Below are positions 1 through 9,285 of a stretch of DNA of 37,068 nt, one piece after another. A model generated the notes under the pieces. The model did no database searches. It saw nothing but the letters and a program-made list of their open reading frames with translations, and had not been told where the DNA came from. Positions within the stretch are counted from its first letter, which is position 1. The number at the start of each line of letters is the position of its first letter. The translations under genes and the position numbers were made by a program. The stretch is from Roseobacter sp. GAI101 (lineage in GTDB: Bacteria; Pseudomonadota; Alphaproteobacteria; Rhodobacterales; Rhodobacteraceae), in the NCBI RefSeq assembly GCF_000156335.1, contig NZ_DS999213.1, positions 939,501 to 976,568 on the forward strand. Direction: 5' to 3'.

Positions 1-1
1 A

Positions 2-1177
2 TTCTATTTCGTGGCCGGTCTGCTGATCATGGCCGGGCTGGGCCTGTTCCTGTTCACCTCGGCCCTAGGGCGCGTCTGGTGCGGCTATACCTGCCCGCAG
101 ACGGTCTGGACCGACCTGTTCATCCTTGTCGAACGCTGGATCGAAGGCGACCGCAACGCGCGCGTCCGGTTGCATCACGCGAAGTGGACGGCACAGAAAT
201 GGCGGCTGCGTCTGACAAAATGGGCCGTCTGGCTGATCATCGCGGTGGCCACCGGCGGGGCATGGGTTTTCTACTTTACCGATGCGCCGACGCTGGCGCG
301 CGATCTGGTCAACCTGACCGCACATCCCGCAGCCTATATCACCATCGCAATCCTGACGGCGACGACCTTTGTCTTTGGCGGGTTCCTGCGCGAACAGGTC
401 TGCAACTACATGTGCCCCTGGCCGCGCATTCAGGCCGCAATGATGGACCCCGACACGATTACCGTCGCCTACCGTGAATGGCGCGGAGAGCCGCGCGGTA
501 AGAAACATGACGGTACCACGGGCGACTGCATCGACTGCATGGCCTGCGTCAACGTCTGCCCGGCGGGCATAGACATCCGAGACGGTCAGCAGATGGAATG
601 CATCACCTGCGCGCTGTGCATCGACGCCTGCGACGACGTGATGGCCAAGATCGGCAAGCCGCGCGGGTTGATCGACTACATCGCCCTCTCGGACGAGGCT
701 GCCGAGCGGGCCGGTGCCAAGCCAAAACCGCTTTGGCGTCATATCCTGCGGCCCCGTACGATCCTTTATACCGTGATCTGGTCGCTGATCGGTATAGGGC
801 TGGTGTACGCACTTTTCATCCGGTCGGACATCGAACTGACCGTCAGTCCGGTGCGCAATCCGACCTATGTCACCCAGTCCGACGGATCGATCCGCAACAT
901 CTATGACGTGCGCTTGCGCAACAAATCCGGCGACGACAGGCAGTTCCGTCTTAGCCTTACCAGCGATGAGGTTTTGCGCATCGGGCTTGAAGGTACAGAC
1001 CAGCTGATGCTGCGTGTACCGGCGGATACGACCTTGTTGCAACGGGTATATGTGACTGCGCGCGCGCAGGACCCTGCGGCAACTGCGGCGGCGACACCTT
1101 TGCGGATCTGGGTCGAAGATAGCGAGGCTCAGACACGGGCCTCAAAGGCGACCACCTTCAACGGAAAGGGAAATTAG
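2..1177 (+). CDS. ccoG: Cytochrome c oxidase accessory protein CcoG (FixG/RdxA), 5' truncated by window edge
   Basis: Membrane-bound iron-sulfur protein that helps assemble cbb3-type cytochrome c oxidase; family work points to a cupric reductase role in copper delivery to the oxidase. The open frame runs off the left edge, so about 391 codons are visible and roughly 80-100 N-terminal residues are missing. Visible are a hydrophobic helix, the family motif YTCPQTVWTD, two further transmembrane stretches, and two adjacent ferredoxin-like cysteine clusters, CIDCMACVNVCP and CITCALCIDAC, each able to hold a 4Fe-4S cluster. A C-terminal Ig-like domain follows the last helix, as in the family. The stop codon directly abuts the ATG of ccoH, so this is the first visible gene of a ccoGHIS operon; the oxidase structural genes ccoNOPQ would be expected to the left, outside the window. 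Confidence 0.95.
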   Translation, partial: FYFVAGLLIMAGLGLFLFTSALGRVWCGYTCPQTVWTDLFILVERWIEGDRNARVRLHHAKWTAQKWRLRLTKWAVWLIIAVATGGAWVFYFTDAPTLARDLVNLTAHPAAYITIAILTATTFVFGGFLREQVCNYMCPWPRIQAAMMDPDTITVAYREWRGEPRGKKHDGTTGDCIDCMACVNVCPAGIDIRDGQQMECITCALCIDACDDVMAKIGKPRGLIDYIALSDEAAERAGAKPKPLWRHILRPRTILYTVIWSLIGIGLVYALFIRSDIELTVSPVRNPTYVTQSDGSIRNIYDVRLRNKSGDDRQFRLSLTSDEVLRIGLEGTDQLMLRVPADTTLLQRVYVTARAQDPAATAAATPLRIWVEDSEAQTRASKATTFNGKGN

Positions 1178-1630
1178 ATGCAACGTGAACTGACAGGATG
1201 GCATGTGTTCGGCGGGTTTGCGACAGCCTTCGGGGTGATCATCGCGGTCAATCTGACGCTGGCGTTTCAGGCCGTGCGCACGTTTCCGGGGCTTGAGGTC
1301 AAGAATTCTTACGTCGCCTCGCAATCCTTCGACGCCGACCGAAACGCCCAAGAGGCGCTTGGCTGGGCGGTGTCCGCAGATGTGGACCATGACGTGCTCA
1401 AGCTGGTGATCCTGCAGGACGGCACAGCCATTGCACCGCGGGTCGAGGACGCCACCTTTGGCCGCGCCACCAGCGTGGTTGCCGACCAGACGCCCGATTT
1501 CACCTTTGACGGCAGCGCGCTTGTCGCCCCGGTCAAGGCCGGGCCCGGAAATTGGAACCTGCGCGTCAAGCTGCGCGCGGACAATGGCGTGCTGTTCCAG
1601 CAGCGTATCGTGGTGCATATCACAAGATGA
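1178..1630 (+). CDS. ccoH: CcoH/FixH family cbb3 oxidase assembly protein
   Basis: Small membrane protein of about 150 residues needed for stable assembly of cbb3 oxidase. It starts with a short cytoplasmic segment containing the family's WHVFGGFATAFGVIIAVN helix (about residues 8-30), followed by the FPGLEVKNSY stretch typical of FixH and a periplasmic beta-rich domain. The ATG at 1178 immediately follows the ccoG stop, which supports this start. The TGA at the end overlaps the ATG of ccoI (ATGA), so translation is probably coupled. The assignment rests on the family motif and on position between ccoG and ccoI; sequence conservation in FixH is otherwise low. Confidence 0.93.
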   Translation: MQRELTGWHVFGGFATAFGVIIAVNLTLAFQAVRTFPGLEVKNSYVASQSFDADRNAQEALGWAVSADVDHDVLKLVILQDGTAIAPRVEDATFGRATSVVADQTPDFTFDGSALVAPVKAGPGNWNLRVKLRADNGVLFQQRIVVHITR

Positions 1631-3777
1631 CCCAAGTCGCCGCCTGCCCTGCCTGTGCCGTTGCCCCCCTGGCGCAGGAAACCGCGCGCCATGCCCGGCC
1701 GCCCGATGCGATCCTGTCGATCCCCGCGCTGCATTGCGCGGCCTGCATCGGCAAGGTTGAACGCGCGCTCTCCGCCCTTCCGGGGGTCGAACGTGCCCGT
1801 GTGAACCTGTCGCTGAAACGGGTTTCGGTCCACGGCCCCGATGTGCCGGATGAAACCATCACCGCAGCGATCAAGGCGGCGGGGTATGACGCCTATCCGC
1901 TTGATCTGACGCTGCTTGAAGAAGGCCAGGACCCCGTCGGCCGCGCCTTGCTGATCCGGCTGGCCATCGCGGGCTTTGCGATGATGAATGTCATGCTGTT
2001 TTCGGTCGCTGTCTGGTCGGGGGCGTCTGACGCCACACGTGATCTGTTTCACCTGATTTCGGCCCTGATCAGCCTGCCGGCTGTGCTGTTTTGCGGCCAA
2101 CCGTTCTTTGCAAATGCGTGGTCCGCGCTGCGGGTGCGCGCGCTGAACATGGATGTGCCGATCTCGCTTGCCATTCTTCTCGCGGCGGGCATGTCGCTGT
2201 TCGAGGTGCTGAACGGCGGGGCCCATGCCTATTTTGATGCCGCCCTGTCCCTGACGTTCTTCCTGCTGATCGGGCGCTATCTGGATCACCAGACCCGAAG
2301 CTCGGCCAGATCCGCCGCCAAGGAACTTGCCGCCCTCGAAGTGCACACCGCGCAACGCATCGACGCAGGCCACGCGACCAAGGTGCCGGTCAGCGCGCTC
2401 CGCGTGGGCGACCGCGTGTTGATCCCCACCGGGGTACGGGTGCCGGTTGACGGCACGCTGGACAGCGCGTCGGCAGTGTCGGACCGGTCGTTTCTGACCG
2501 GTGAATCCGCTGCGCAAACCCTGATCAAAGGGTTCCCCGTCCAGGCCGGAGAGATCAACCAGGGTGCCCCCTTCGAGATGACCGCAACGGCCGTGGGCGA
2601 TGATACGACCCTGCGCCGCGTCGCGAACCTGGTCGAGATGGCCGAGAACAGCCGCAACCGATATACCAATCTGGCCGACCGGGCCGCGCGCATCTATGCC
2701 CCTGCGGTGCACCTTCTGGCGCTGCTGGCCTTCGTGGTCTGGGTGTGGATCAGCGGTGACATACGCTTTGCCTTGAATATCGGGGTGGCGGTCCTGATCA
2801 TCACCTGCCCCTGCGCCTTGGGCCTTGCGGTGCCAGCCGTGGCCACCGCAGCAATCGCGCGGTTGTATGCGATGGGGTTTCTGGTGAAATCCGGCACCGC
2901 GTTGGAACGGCTGGCCGAGGTCGATATCGCGGTTTTTGACAAGACCGGCACCTTGACCTTGTCCAGTAGCACCGGAAAGCTCTCGACGCTGAGCGACACA
3001 CAGGCCAGCGTGGCGCGAAAATTGGCGCAATCGTCCCACCATCCGATGTCACGCGCCCTGCTTTCTGTGCTGCCGCCCGTTCCGCTGGCAGAGGTGACGC
3101 AGATGCAGGAAATTCCCGGCTTCGGGATGCAAGCCGTTCTGGACGGTCAACCCGTCCGGATGGGCCGCGGGTCATGGCTGGGTGCGGATTTCGACGGTCT
3201 CGGCCTTCGGATTGGCGACGGGCCTGCGATCCCCCTGCCCCTGACGGACATCCCGCGCCCCGGTGTGAAAACGGCCCTTGAGGGGCTGCGCAGCTTGGGC
3301 ATAGCGCCCCAAATACTCAGCGGGGACGGCAAGACGCCAGTGCAGGCGTTGGCCGCCCAGATCGGGGTCGAGGATTTGCAATTCAACGTCAGCGCCACCG
3401 AAAAACACGCCTACCTGACCGGCTTGCAGAAGGCCGGGCACCGGGTGCTGATGGTGGGTGACGGGTTGAACGATACAGCGTCACTGGCGGCGGCCCATGC
3501 GTCAGTGGCCCCCGCGTCGGCGCTGGATGCGTCGCGCAGTGCCGCCGATATCGTGTTGCTGCGTGACAGTCTGGCAGAGTTTCCAATGCTGATGAAAATC
3601 GCCCGTGCCACCACGCGGCTGTCCCGCGAGAATTTTGCGATTGCGGCTGCCTATAACGCCATCGCAGTGCCCGTGGCCTTGCTGGGCTATGCGTCGCCGT
3701 TGATTGCCGCGATTGCCATGTCGGCCTCGTCCCTCACGGTTCTGGCAAACGCGATGCGGGTCAGGATTGTGCGATGA
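1627..3777 (+). CDS. ccoI: Copper-translocating P-type ATPase CcoI (FixI)
   Basis: P1B-type ATPase that exports copper from the cytoplasm for the CuB centre of cbb3 oxidase. About 716 residues from the ATG at 1627, which overlaps the ccoH stop as ATGA; an in-frame TTG further upstream would run deep into ccoH and is not favoured. Domains in order: an N-terminal CPAC pair, a heavy-metal-associated domain with the HCAACIGKVE motif, transmembrane helices, a TGES actuator loop, the ion-path CPC motif (about residues 394-396), the phosphorylation motif DKTGT with Asp438, the HP-type nucleotide-binding motif SSHHPMSRAL, and the hinge motif GDGLND (about 611-616). All catalytic motifs are intact. 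Its stop overlaps the ATG of ccoS. Confidence 0.96.
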   Translation: MTQVAACPACAVAPLAQETARHARPPDAILSIPALHCAACIGKVERALSALPGVERARVNLSLKRVSVHGPDVPDETITAAIKAAGYDAYPLDLTLLEEGQDPVGRALLIRLAIAGFAMMNVMLFSVAVWSGASDATRDLFHLISALISLPAVLFCGQPFFANAWSALRVRALNMDVPISLAILLAAGMSLFEVLNGGAHAYFDAALSLTFFLLIGRYLDHQTRSSARSAAKELAALEVHTAQRIDAGHATKVPVSALRVGDRVLIPTGVRVPVDGTLDSASAVSDRSFLTGESAAQTLIKGFPVQAGEINQGAPFEMTATAVGDDTTLRRVANLVEMAENSRNRYTNLADRAARIYAPAVHLLALLAFVVWVWISGDIRFALNIGVAVLIITCPCALGLAVPAVATAAIARLYAMGFLVKSGTALERLAEVDIAVFDKTGTLTLSSSTGKLSTLSDTQASVARKLAQSSHHPMSRALLSVLPPVPLAEVTQMQEIPGFGMQAVLDGQPVRMGRGSWLGADFDGLGLRIGDGPAIPLPLTDIPRPGVKTALEGLRSLGIAPQILSGDGKTPVQALAAQIGVEDLQFNVSATEKHAYLTGLQKAGHRVLMVGDGLNDTASLAAAHASVAPASALDASRSAADIVLLRDSLAEFPMLMKIARATTRLSRENFAIAAAYNAIAVPVALLGYASPLIAAIAMSASSLTVLANAMRVRIVR

Positions 3778-3950
3778 ACGTGCTGCTGATCCTGATACCG
3801 GTGTCGATCATTCTGGGTGGACTGGGGCTGTGCGGCTTTCTCTGGACGCTGCGCAGCGGGCAGTATGACGACGCCGAAGGCAGCGCCGCCCGCTTGCTGC
3901 TAGAGGATGACGATGCCCCCAATGACGCCCCTGACGAGCCTAGGAGTTAG
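3774..3950 (+). CDS. ccoS: CcoS family cbb3 oxidase maturation protein
   Basis: A 58-residue protein. It begins at the ATG overlapping the ccoI stop (ATGA) and opens with a single hydrophobic helix, [19 protein letters not shown], then [14 protein letters not shown], which is the CcoS signature (a helix followed by FxWxxxxGQYDD), and an acidic tail. CcoS is required for fitting cofactors (heme b and CuB) into the catalytic subunit of cbb3 oxidase. It is the last gene of ccoGHIS. Its final 11 bases overlap the 3' end of the convergent enoyl-CoA hydratase family gene, so there is no room for an intergenic terminator. Confidence 0.92.
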   Translation: MNVLLILIPVSIILGGLGLCGFLWTLRSGQYDDAEGSAARLLLEDDDAPNDAPDEPRS

Positions 3951-4746
3951 GCCGCACCCGCGCGCCACTTTTGTCGGCAAACGCCGCAAGCCGCGCACGC
4001 GCGTCAGGCTGGGTGTTGACCACGCCGGCGACCACGGCTTCGGCATAGGCGGCGTCCATGGCGGACATGTTCTGCATGTGGCTGACCGCACTGCAGATCG
4101 CAAAGTTTGACAGCGGCAGATTCTGCGCCGTCTTGCGCGCGATCTCGAGGGCGGCGTCAAAGCTTGATCCCTCGACGATATATTGCGCAAGTCCAAGATC
4201 GACCGCCTCTTGGCCCTGATAGACGCGGCCCGTCAACATCATGTCGATCATCCGCGACTTGCCGACCAGATCAGTCACCCGGATCGTCGCCCCACCGCCG
4301 GTGAACAGCCCCCGCTGCCCTTCGGGCAAGGCGAAATAGGCGGTCTGGTCCATGACGCGGATATGGGCCGAACTTGCCAGTTCAAGCCCGCCTCCGACAA
4401 CGGCACCCTGCAGCGCGGCAATGACCGGCACACCGCCATATTCCATCTTATTGAACGCCTCGTGCCAGCGCAGGCAGACATGCATGAAGTCAGCGGGGCT
4501 GCGATCTTCGTCGTGGTGTTCGATCAGATCAAGCCCGGCGCAGAAGTGATCGCCAGCCCCTGCCAGAACCACGGCACGCACGCCTGCACGCGGTGCAGCC
4601 GAAAAGAAATCAACCAGCTCTTCGATGGTGTCGATGTCCAGCGCATTGCGTTTGGCCGGGCGGTTCAGGGTCACGACCCAGACCCCGTCCTCATGGGTCT
4701 CAATCGCAAGGTTCTTGAATCGGGAAATGTCGATTTGCAGGGCCAT
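3940..4746 (-). CDS. Crotonase/enoyl-CoA hydratase family protein
   Basis: 268 residues, full length for a crotonase-fold protein (hydration or isomerisation of acyl-CoA thioesters). The oxyanion-hole region [13 protein letters not shown] and the [11 protein letters not shown] motif are present, with candidate catalytic acids Glu122 and Glu142 spaced 20 residues apart as in authentic enoyl-CoA hydratases. That spacing favours hydratase chemistry over a catalytically altered family member. The exact acyl-CoA substrate cannot be read from the sequence. It lies 136 bp downstream of the transglutaminase-like gene on the same strand and converges on ccoS with an 11-bp overlap. No pathway partner gene sits beside it. 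Confidence 0.88.
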   Translation of the reverse strand: MALQIDISRFKNLAIETHEDGVWVVTLNRPAKRNALDIDTIEELVDFFSAAPRAGVRAVVLAGAGDHFCAGLDLIEHHDEDRSPADFMHVCLRWHEAFNKMEYGGVPVIAALQGAVVGGGLELASSAHIRVMDQTAYFALPEGQRGLFTGGGATIRVTDLVGKSRMIDMMLTGRVYQGQEAVDLGLAQYIVEGSSFDAALEIARKTAQNLPLSNFAICSAVSHMQNMSAMDAAYAEAVVAGVVNTQPDARARLAAFADKSGARVRPNS

Positions 4747-4882
4747 GGGCGTGTCCTTTCGGCGTTGCGTGTCGCAATTACAGGTCTGGCACGGGCCCCG
4801 TCAGTTCAGATGAACAACGAGGCCCAAACAATTGCCATGACTGGATAACTTGGACCGGCCCGCCTGTCTATCGCCCAAGCGT

Positions 4883-5659
4883 CTAGACCACGCGCACATC
4901 TACCGATTGCGACAGCATCATCGCCGGCCCGAAACTGCTGAGAAACGGCACCTCGGCCGCATCAAGCCCCACGCCGATGCGCACGATCTGGTTGGACGCC
5001 GCCATGCCGGTCGGGTCAACCAGATGCCATGTCCCGTCCAAAAACACCTCGGCCACGGCATGGAAATCCTGCGGCGTCACAAAAGGCGCGTAAACGCTGA
5101 CAAACCGCGCCGGGATCGCCGCGGCGCGTGACAGCGCAATCATGACATGGGCGAAATCGCGGCAGACGCCCTGGCGCTGCACAAAGGTATCAAGCGCGGT
5201 CGTCTGGCCGTTGCTGGACCCGGGAACATATTGGAACCGCTCGAATATCCAGTCGCGCAATGTGGCGATCAGGTATCCGCCTTTCAGATTGCCGTATTCC
5301 GCCGCCACAAAGCTTTGCAGTTGATCCGACGGGCAATAGCGCGACGGCATCAGATAGCGCACTGCGTCGCTGGGCAGCTTGTGGGGCGGCACGCTGTTAA
5401 ACTCCTCGATCCGCAAGGCTGGCCGGTCGACGTCGAACCGCGCCTTGTAATCGCAGCGCAAATTGCCGTTCGAGCGGATCAGCACACGCTCGCCCATCCC
5501 TGCCTCGCCCGCGATGCTCGCACGCTGCTGGGTATCGCTTAGGGTAAAGCTTTCGGACAGGACGCGCTGGTCCGCAAAATCGGGGGCCTGAATTTGCAGG
5601 ATCATATCCGTCGGACCGTACATCTGATATTCAAGCTGGACGTCAATATCGAGGATCAT
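4883..5659 (-). CDS. Transglutaminase-like cysteine protease/peptidase family protein
   Basis: 258 residues with no signal peptide. The N-terminal half (about 1-110) is a beta-rich domain seen in bacterial transglutaminase-like proteins. The C-terminal half carries the papain-fold triad: Cys166 in GVCRDFAH, His200 in DFHAVAEV and Asp215 in HLVDPTG. An ordered triad argues for an active cysteine hydrolase or protease, though no substrate is known for this bacterial group. The start at 5659 gives the conserved MILDIDVQLEYQ opening; the ribosome-binding site upstream is weak. It may be co-transcribed with the crotonase-family gene 136 bp downstream, but a shared role is only a guess. Confidence 0.85.
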   Translation of the reverse strand: MILDIDVQLEYQMYGPTDMILQIQAPDFADQRVLSESFTLSDTQQRASIAGEAGMGERVLIRSNGNLRCDYKARFDVDRPALRIEEFNSVPPHKLPSDAVRYLMPSRYCPSDQLQSFVAAEYGNLKGGYLIATLRDWIFERFQYVPGSSNGQTTALDTFVQRQGVCRDFAHVMIALSRAAAIPARFVSVYAPFVTPQDFHAVAEVFLDGTWHLVDPTGMAASNQIVRIGVGLDAAEVPFLSSFGPAMMLSQSVDVRVV

Positions 5660-5910
5660 AAAAAGTCTTTCATGGGGGCCACGCCGGTGTACGCATTTGC
5701 GAGCCGACGATGGTACAAAGATGAGGGAGGTGGCGGGAAATTACCAAGCCTCCTAGTAGCCCCCGGACACAGACGAGGCAACAACCATTGCACCGTGCAG
5801 ATCACATCCGGGTGATGGCTCAAACCTAGTGTGATCCGGCTTAAAAACACCTGCAAAACCCGCGCCTGAAAAAATAATTCGGAAAACTGCATTTGGTGGC
5901 AAGAATGGGG

Positions 5911-5940
5911 TTGAAACCCCTCCAAAGCTTAGGGTAGTAG
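5911..5940 (+). promoter_or_regulatory. Possible promoter of the tRNA-Val gene
   Basis: A TTGAAA hexamer at 5911-5916 is followed after 18 bases by TAGTAG at 5935-5940, ten bases before the tRNA. The -35 match is good and the -10 match poor. The TTGAAA also lies in the palindrome GGGGTTGAAACCCC (5907-5920). The rest of 5660-5949 holds no credible gene. Confidence 0.3.
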
Positions 5941-5949
5941 ATCGCTCAC

Positions 5950-6025
<76 letters not shown>

Positions 6026-6145
6026 TTCCCCCTCTTGAATTGTGTTTGAAATCAGTCCCTTCGGGCTGGTATCTTACGCGCTGTCTTGTGCAAAAGGCAT
6101 TGTGGCGGGACTTGGTGTTCACATGTACCAGCACCCTAAAATGCT

Positions 6146-6174
6146 AAAAGGCCCCTTGTTTCCAAAGGACCTTT
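6146..6174 (-). terminator. Rho-independent terminator of the HU-like gene
   Basis: On the minus strand an 11-bp stem AAAGGTCCTTT/AAGGGGCCTTT, with two G-U wobbles and a 6-nt loop, ends in TTTT. It lies 25 bp after the stop of the HU-like gene. Confidence 0.65.
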
Positions 6175-6198
6175 CACATCGTAACGCGAGCGCAGTGC

Positions 6199-6618
6199 CT
6201 AAACGTCAGATTCGTCGGTATCTGTATCGGCAGCTTTGGATTTGTCTGACGGTGCCACCTGACGCACTTTTACCCGCATCATTTTACCGTTGCCCAAATC
6301 TTTTTCATTCACGACTTTGAACTTGCCCATCGGAAGAAGGTTCAATTCGCGATTATCGGCCAGGGCTTCGCCCAGAACCGCAAGCATCGCTTCGACCACC
6401 GGCTTGGCGTCTTTCTTTTTGATGGACGAGCGTTCTACAACCAGATCAATCAGCTCTTTCTTGCGCATCACCGGTCCGACGATCACAGGGCGCGGCCCTT
6501 CCACGACGGATGCTCCCGTTTCGGGTTTGGTGGCTTGCGACTTGCCGGCCGGGCCTGATGCGCCAGCAGCAACGTTCGAGGGGGGCTTTGACTTGGTGGG
6601 TTTGACTGTGCTGCTCAT
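6199..6618 (-). CDS. HU/IHF-family DNA-binding protein with long N-terminal extension
   Basis: About 139 residues from the ATG at 6618; a TTG start at 6636 would add six residues but is less likely. The first 50 or so residues are low-complexity, rich in Ser, Pro, Ala, Lys and Thr, and probably disordered. The remainder matches the HU/IHF fold: VMRKKELIDLVVERS (helix 1), KKKDAKPVVEAMLAVLGEAL (helix 2), then the beta strand NLLPMGKFKVVNEKDLGNG and the short MMRVKVRQ strand. The C-terminal tail is acidic (DTDTDESDV). Compared with a classical 90-residue HU the DNA-gripping arm appears short. It is probably a nucleoid-associated protein. It lies next to lon but has its own terminator. Confidence 0.82.
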   Translation of the reverse strand: MSSTVKPTKSKPPSNVAAGASGPAGKSQATKPETGASVVEGPRPVIVGPVMRKKELIDLVVERSSIKKKDAKPVVEAMLAVLGEALADNRELNLLPMGKFKVVNEKDLGNGKMMRVKVRQVAPSDKSKAADTDTDESDV

Positions 6619-6748
6619 GGAACTCTCTGCTGCCAATTGGTTTGTTATTAGCTCTTGATAGCCTGAAAATTGACAATAATCCAGTAATCCTTGCAGTTCC
6701 CCTGCCTTTCGGCACCATATTTGGTGTCATGCGACCATATTCAACGCA

Positions 6749-6777
6749 AAAGGCCACCCGCCTAAAGGGTGGCCTTT
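6749..6777 (-). terminator. Rho-independent terminator of lon
   Basis: Perfect 11-bp inverted repeat AAAGGCCACCC (6749-6759) and GGGTGGCCTTT (6767-6777) with a 7-nt loop, ending in TTTT on the minus strand. It begins 21 bp after the lon stop codon. Confidence 0.85.
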
Positions 6778-6798
6778 CGTCAGTTTCACGGCGTCGGC

Positions 6799-9207
6799 TT
6801 AATGCGCTGTGGCATTATCCCCGCCCGAAGACTTTTTGGCGATGGCAGCAGCAGCGGCGTCTTCCGCTTCCTGATCCCATTCGATCGCCTCGGGCTGGCG
6901 CACAAGCGCGTGCTGCAGCACTTCGGATACGTGCTTGACCGGGATGATCTTCAACCCTTCCTTCACGTTATCGGGGATATCAGGCAGATCCTTTTCGTTT
7001 TCTTCCGGGATCAGAACCGTCGTGATACCGCCACGCAGCGCCGCCAACAGCTTTTCCTTCAAGCCCCCAATCGGCATCGCATTCCCGCGCAAGGACACTT
7101 CGCCCGTCATCGCGATGTCGCGCCGCACAGGGATTTGCGTCAGCACCGACACAATCGACGTCACCATTGCCAGACCCGCAGATGGACCATCCTTTGGCGT
7201 CGCACCGTCGGGTACGTGCACGTGGATATCGATCGTGTCGAACTTGGTTGGCTTCACCCCAAGCGACGGGCTGATGGAACGGACATAGCTGCTGGCCGCA
7301 TCGATGGATTCCTTCATCACATCGCCCAGCTTGCCGGTTGTCTTCATCCGGCCCTTGCCCGGCAGGCGCAACGCTTCGATTTGCAGCAATTCGCCGCCCA
7401 CCGATGTATAGGCCAGACCTGTCACCACACCGATCTGATCTTCAAGCTCGGCCAAACCATAACGGTACTTTTTGACCCCAAGGAAATCCTCGATGTTGTC
7501 TGCGGATACCGTGATGCTTTCAGCTTCCTTCTTGATGATCTTGGTCAGCGACTTCCGCGCCACCTTCGCAATCTCGCGCTCAAGGTTCCGCACGCCCGCT
7601 TCGCGGGTGTAATAGCGGATCATGCTGGTCAAGGCACTGTCTTCAATGACAAATTCCTTTGCCTTCAAGCCGTGGTTCTTGATCTGCTTGGGCACCAGAT
7701 GCTGCTTTGCGATCTCGCGCTTTTCGTCCTCGGTATAACCCGCCAACGGGATGATCTCCATCCGGTCCAAAAGCGGACCCGGCATGTTGTAGCTGTTGGA
7801 CGTGGTCAGGAACATCACATTCGACAGGTCGTATTCGACCTCCAGGTAGTGGTCCACAAATGTGGCGTTCTGTTCCGGATCAAGCACCTCGAGCATTGCC
7901 GACGCGGGATCGCCGCGGAAATCCTGCCCCATCTTGTCGATTTCATCGAGCAAGATCAGAGGGTTGTTGGTCTTGGCCTTCTTCAGCGCCTGAATGATCT
8001 TGCCAGGCATGGAGCCGATATAGGTCCGGCGGTGGCCGCGAATTTCGGATTCGTCACGCACGCCACCAAGGCTGATGCGGATGAATTCGCGCCCCGTCGC
8101 CTTGGCCACGGATTTACCAAGCGACGTCTTACCGACACCCGGAGGGCCGACAAGGCACATGATCGGGCCTTTCAGCTTGGTCGACCGCTGCTGCACGGCA
8201 AGATATTCGACGATGCGTTCCTTGACTTTTTCAAGGCCGTAGTGGTCGTCGTCCAGCACCTTCTGGGCTTTGACGAGGTCCTTTTTGGTACGTGATTTCA
8301 CGTTCCACGGGATCGACAGAATCCAGTCGAGGTAGTTGCGCACGACGGTGGCTTCGGCTGACATGGGGGACATGTTCTTCAGCTTCTTCAACTCGGCGTC
8401 GACCTTTTCCTTGGCCTCTTTGCTCAGCTTGGTCTCGGCGATCCGCGCTTCAAGCTCGGCCACTTCGTTCTTGCCGTCTTCGCCATCGCCCAGCTCGGTC
8501 TGAATGGCCTTCATCTGCTCATTCAGGTAATATTCACGCTGGGTCTTCTCCATCTGCGATTTGACGCGGGTCTTGATCTTTTTCTCGACCTGCAGCACGG
8601 ACATTTCGCCCTGCATCAGACCATAGACTTTCTCAAGCCGCTCGGACACGGCAAGCGTTTCCAGAAGGTCCTGCTTTTGTTCGACTTCGATGCCCAGATG
8701 GCCAGCGACCAGATCCGCCAGACGCGCAGGCTCGGACGCTTCGATGACCGCAGTCAGCGCTTCTTCGGGAACGTTTTTCTTGACCTTGGAATAGCGCTCG
8801 AACTCTTCCGTGACGGTCTTCAAAAGGGCCTGGGTAATGGTTTCATCGCCCGGCATCTCGGTAAGATACTCGGCACGTGCCTCGAAAAAGCTTTCGTTTT
8901 CAAGGAATTCAGTAATGCGCACCCGTGCCTGACCTTCGACAAGCACCTTCACGGTGCCATCGGGCAGCTTGAGCAATTGCAATACGTTGGCCAGCACGCC
9001 GACCTTGAAGATACCATCGGAATCGGGGTCATCAATGCCCGGATCAATCTGGCTGGACAGCAAAATCTGCTTGTCGTCCGCCATGACTTCTTCCAATGCG
9101 CGCACTGATTTTTCGCGACCTACGAAAAGCGGCACGATCATGTGCGGGAATACGACGATGTCGCGCAGGGGCAACACGGGGTAGGATGCGTTCAGAGGCT
9201 CTAACAT
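6799..9207 (-). CDS. lon: ATP-dependent protease Lon (La)
   Basis: 802 residues, the normal size for LonA. It degrades misfolded and selected regulatory proteins in the cytoplasm. Domains in order: an N-terminal substrate-recognition domain beginning PVLPLRDIVVFPHM; a coiled-coil region; an AAA+ module with Walker A GPPGVGKTS (about residue 353), Walker B LILLDEIDKM and the DRMEIIPLAGYT segment; and a C-terminal serine-lysine protease domain with catalytic Ser at about 677 in KDGPSAG and the Lys in PIGGLKEKLLAA. All catalytic residues are intact. The ATG at 9207 has a good AAGGA site upstream. A sigma32-like promoter lies about 80 bp upstream and a terminator follows, so lon looks monocistronic and heat inducible. 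Confidence 0.98.
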   Translation of the reverse strand: MLEPLNASYPVLPLRDIVVFPHMIVPLFVGREKSVRALEEVMADDKQILLSSQIDPGIDDPDSDGIFKVGVLANVLQLLKLPDGTVKVLVEGQARVRITEFLENESFFEARAEYLTEMPGDETITQALLKTVTEEFERYSKVKKNVPEEALTAVIEASEPARLADLVAGHLGIEVEQKQDLLETLAVSERLEKVYGLMQGEMSVLQVEKKIKTRVKSQMEKTQREYYLNEQMKAIQTELGDGEDGKNEVAELEARIAETKLSKEAKEKVDAELKKLKNMSPMSAEATVVRNYLDWILSIPWNVKSRTKKDLVKAQKVLDDDHYGLEKVKERIVEYLAVQQRSTKLKGPIMCLVGPPGVGKTSLGKSVAKATGREFIRISLGGVRDESEIRGHRRTYIGSMPGKIIQALKKAKTNNPLILLDEIDKMGQDFRGDPASAMLEVLDPEQNATFVDHYLEVEYDLSNVMFLTTSNSYNMPGPLLDRMEIIPLAGYTEDEKREIAKQHLVPKQIKNHGLKAKEFVIEDSALTSMIRYYTREAGVRNLEREIAKVARKSLTKIIKKEAESITVSADNIEDFLGVKKYRYGLAELEDQIGVVTGLAYTSVGGELLQIEALRLPGKGRMKTTGKLGDVMKESIDAASSYVRSISPSLGVKPTKFDTIDIHVHVPDGATPKDGPSAGLAMVTSIVSVLTQIPVRRDIAMTGEVSLRGNAMPIGGLKEKLLAALRGGITTVLIPEENEKDLPDIPDNVKEGLKIIPVKHVSEVLQHALVRQPEAIEWDQEAEDAAAAAIAKKSSGGDNATAH

Positions 9208-9285
9208 GCTCTATTCCTTATACTGCAAGATGACGCTGGCCCCTGTCATAGGCAGCCGTTTGGTCATCTCCTGTTCTGGGTAGGT

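Noticed and set aside
1309..3042. 577-codon open frame antisense to ccoI
   Set aside because: Mirror of a GC-rich gene. No recognisable domain, and the protein is skewed in Arg, Gly, His and Gln; the sense strand encodes an intact P-type ATPase.
5656..5925. 89-codon minus-strand frame between the transglutaminase-like gene and the tRNA
   Set aside because: No ribosome-binding site, no domain and composition unlike neighbours; likely chance.
6769..8295. 508-codon open frame antisense to lon
   Set aside because: Product is rich in His, Arg and Gln with no domain; lon on the other strand has all catalytic motifs.
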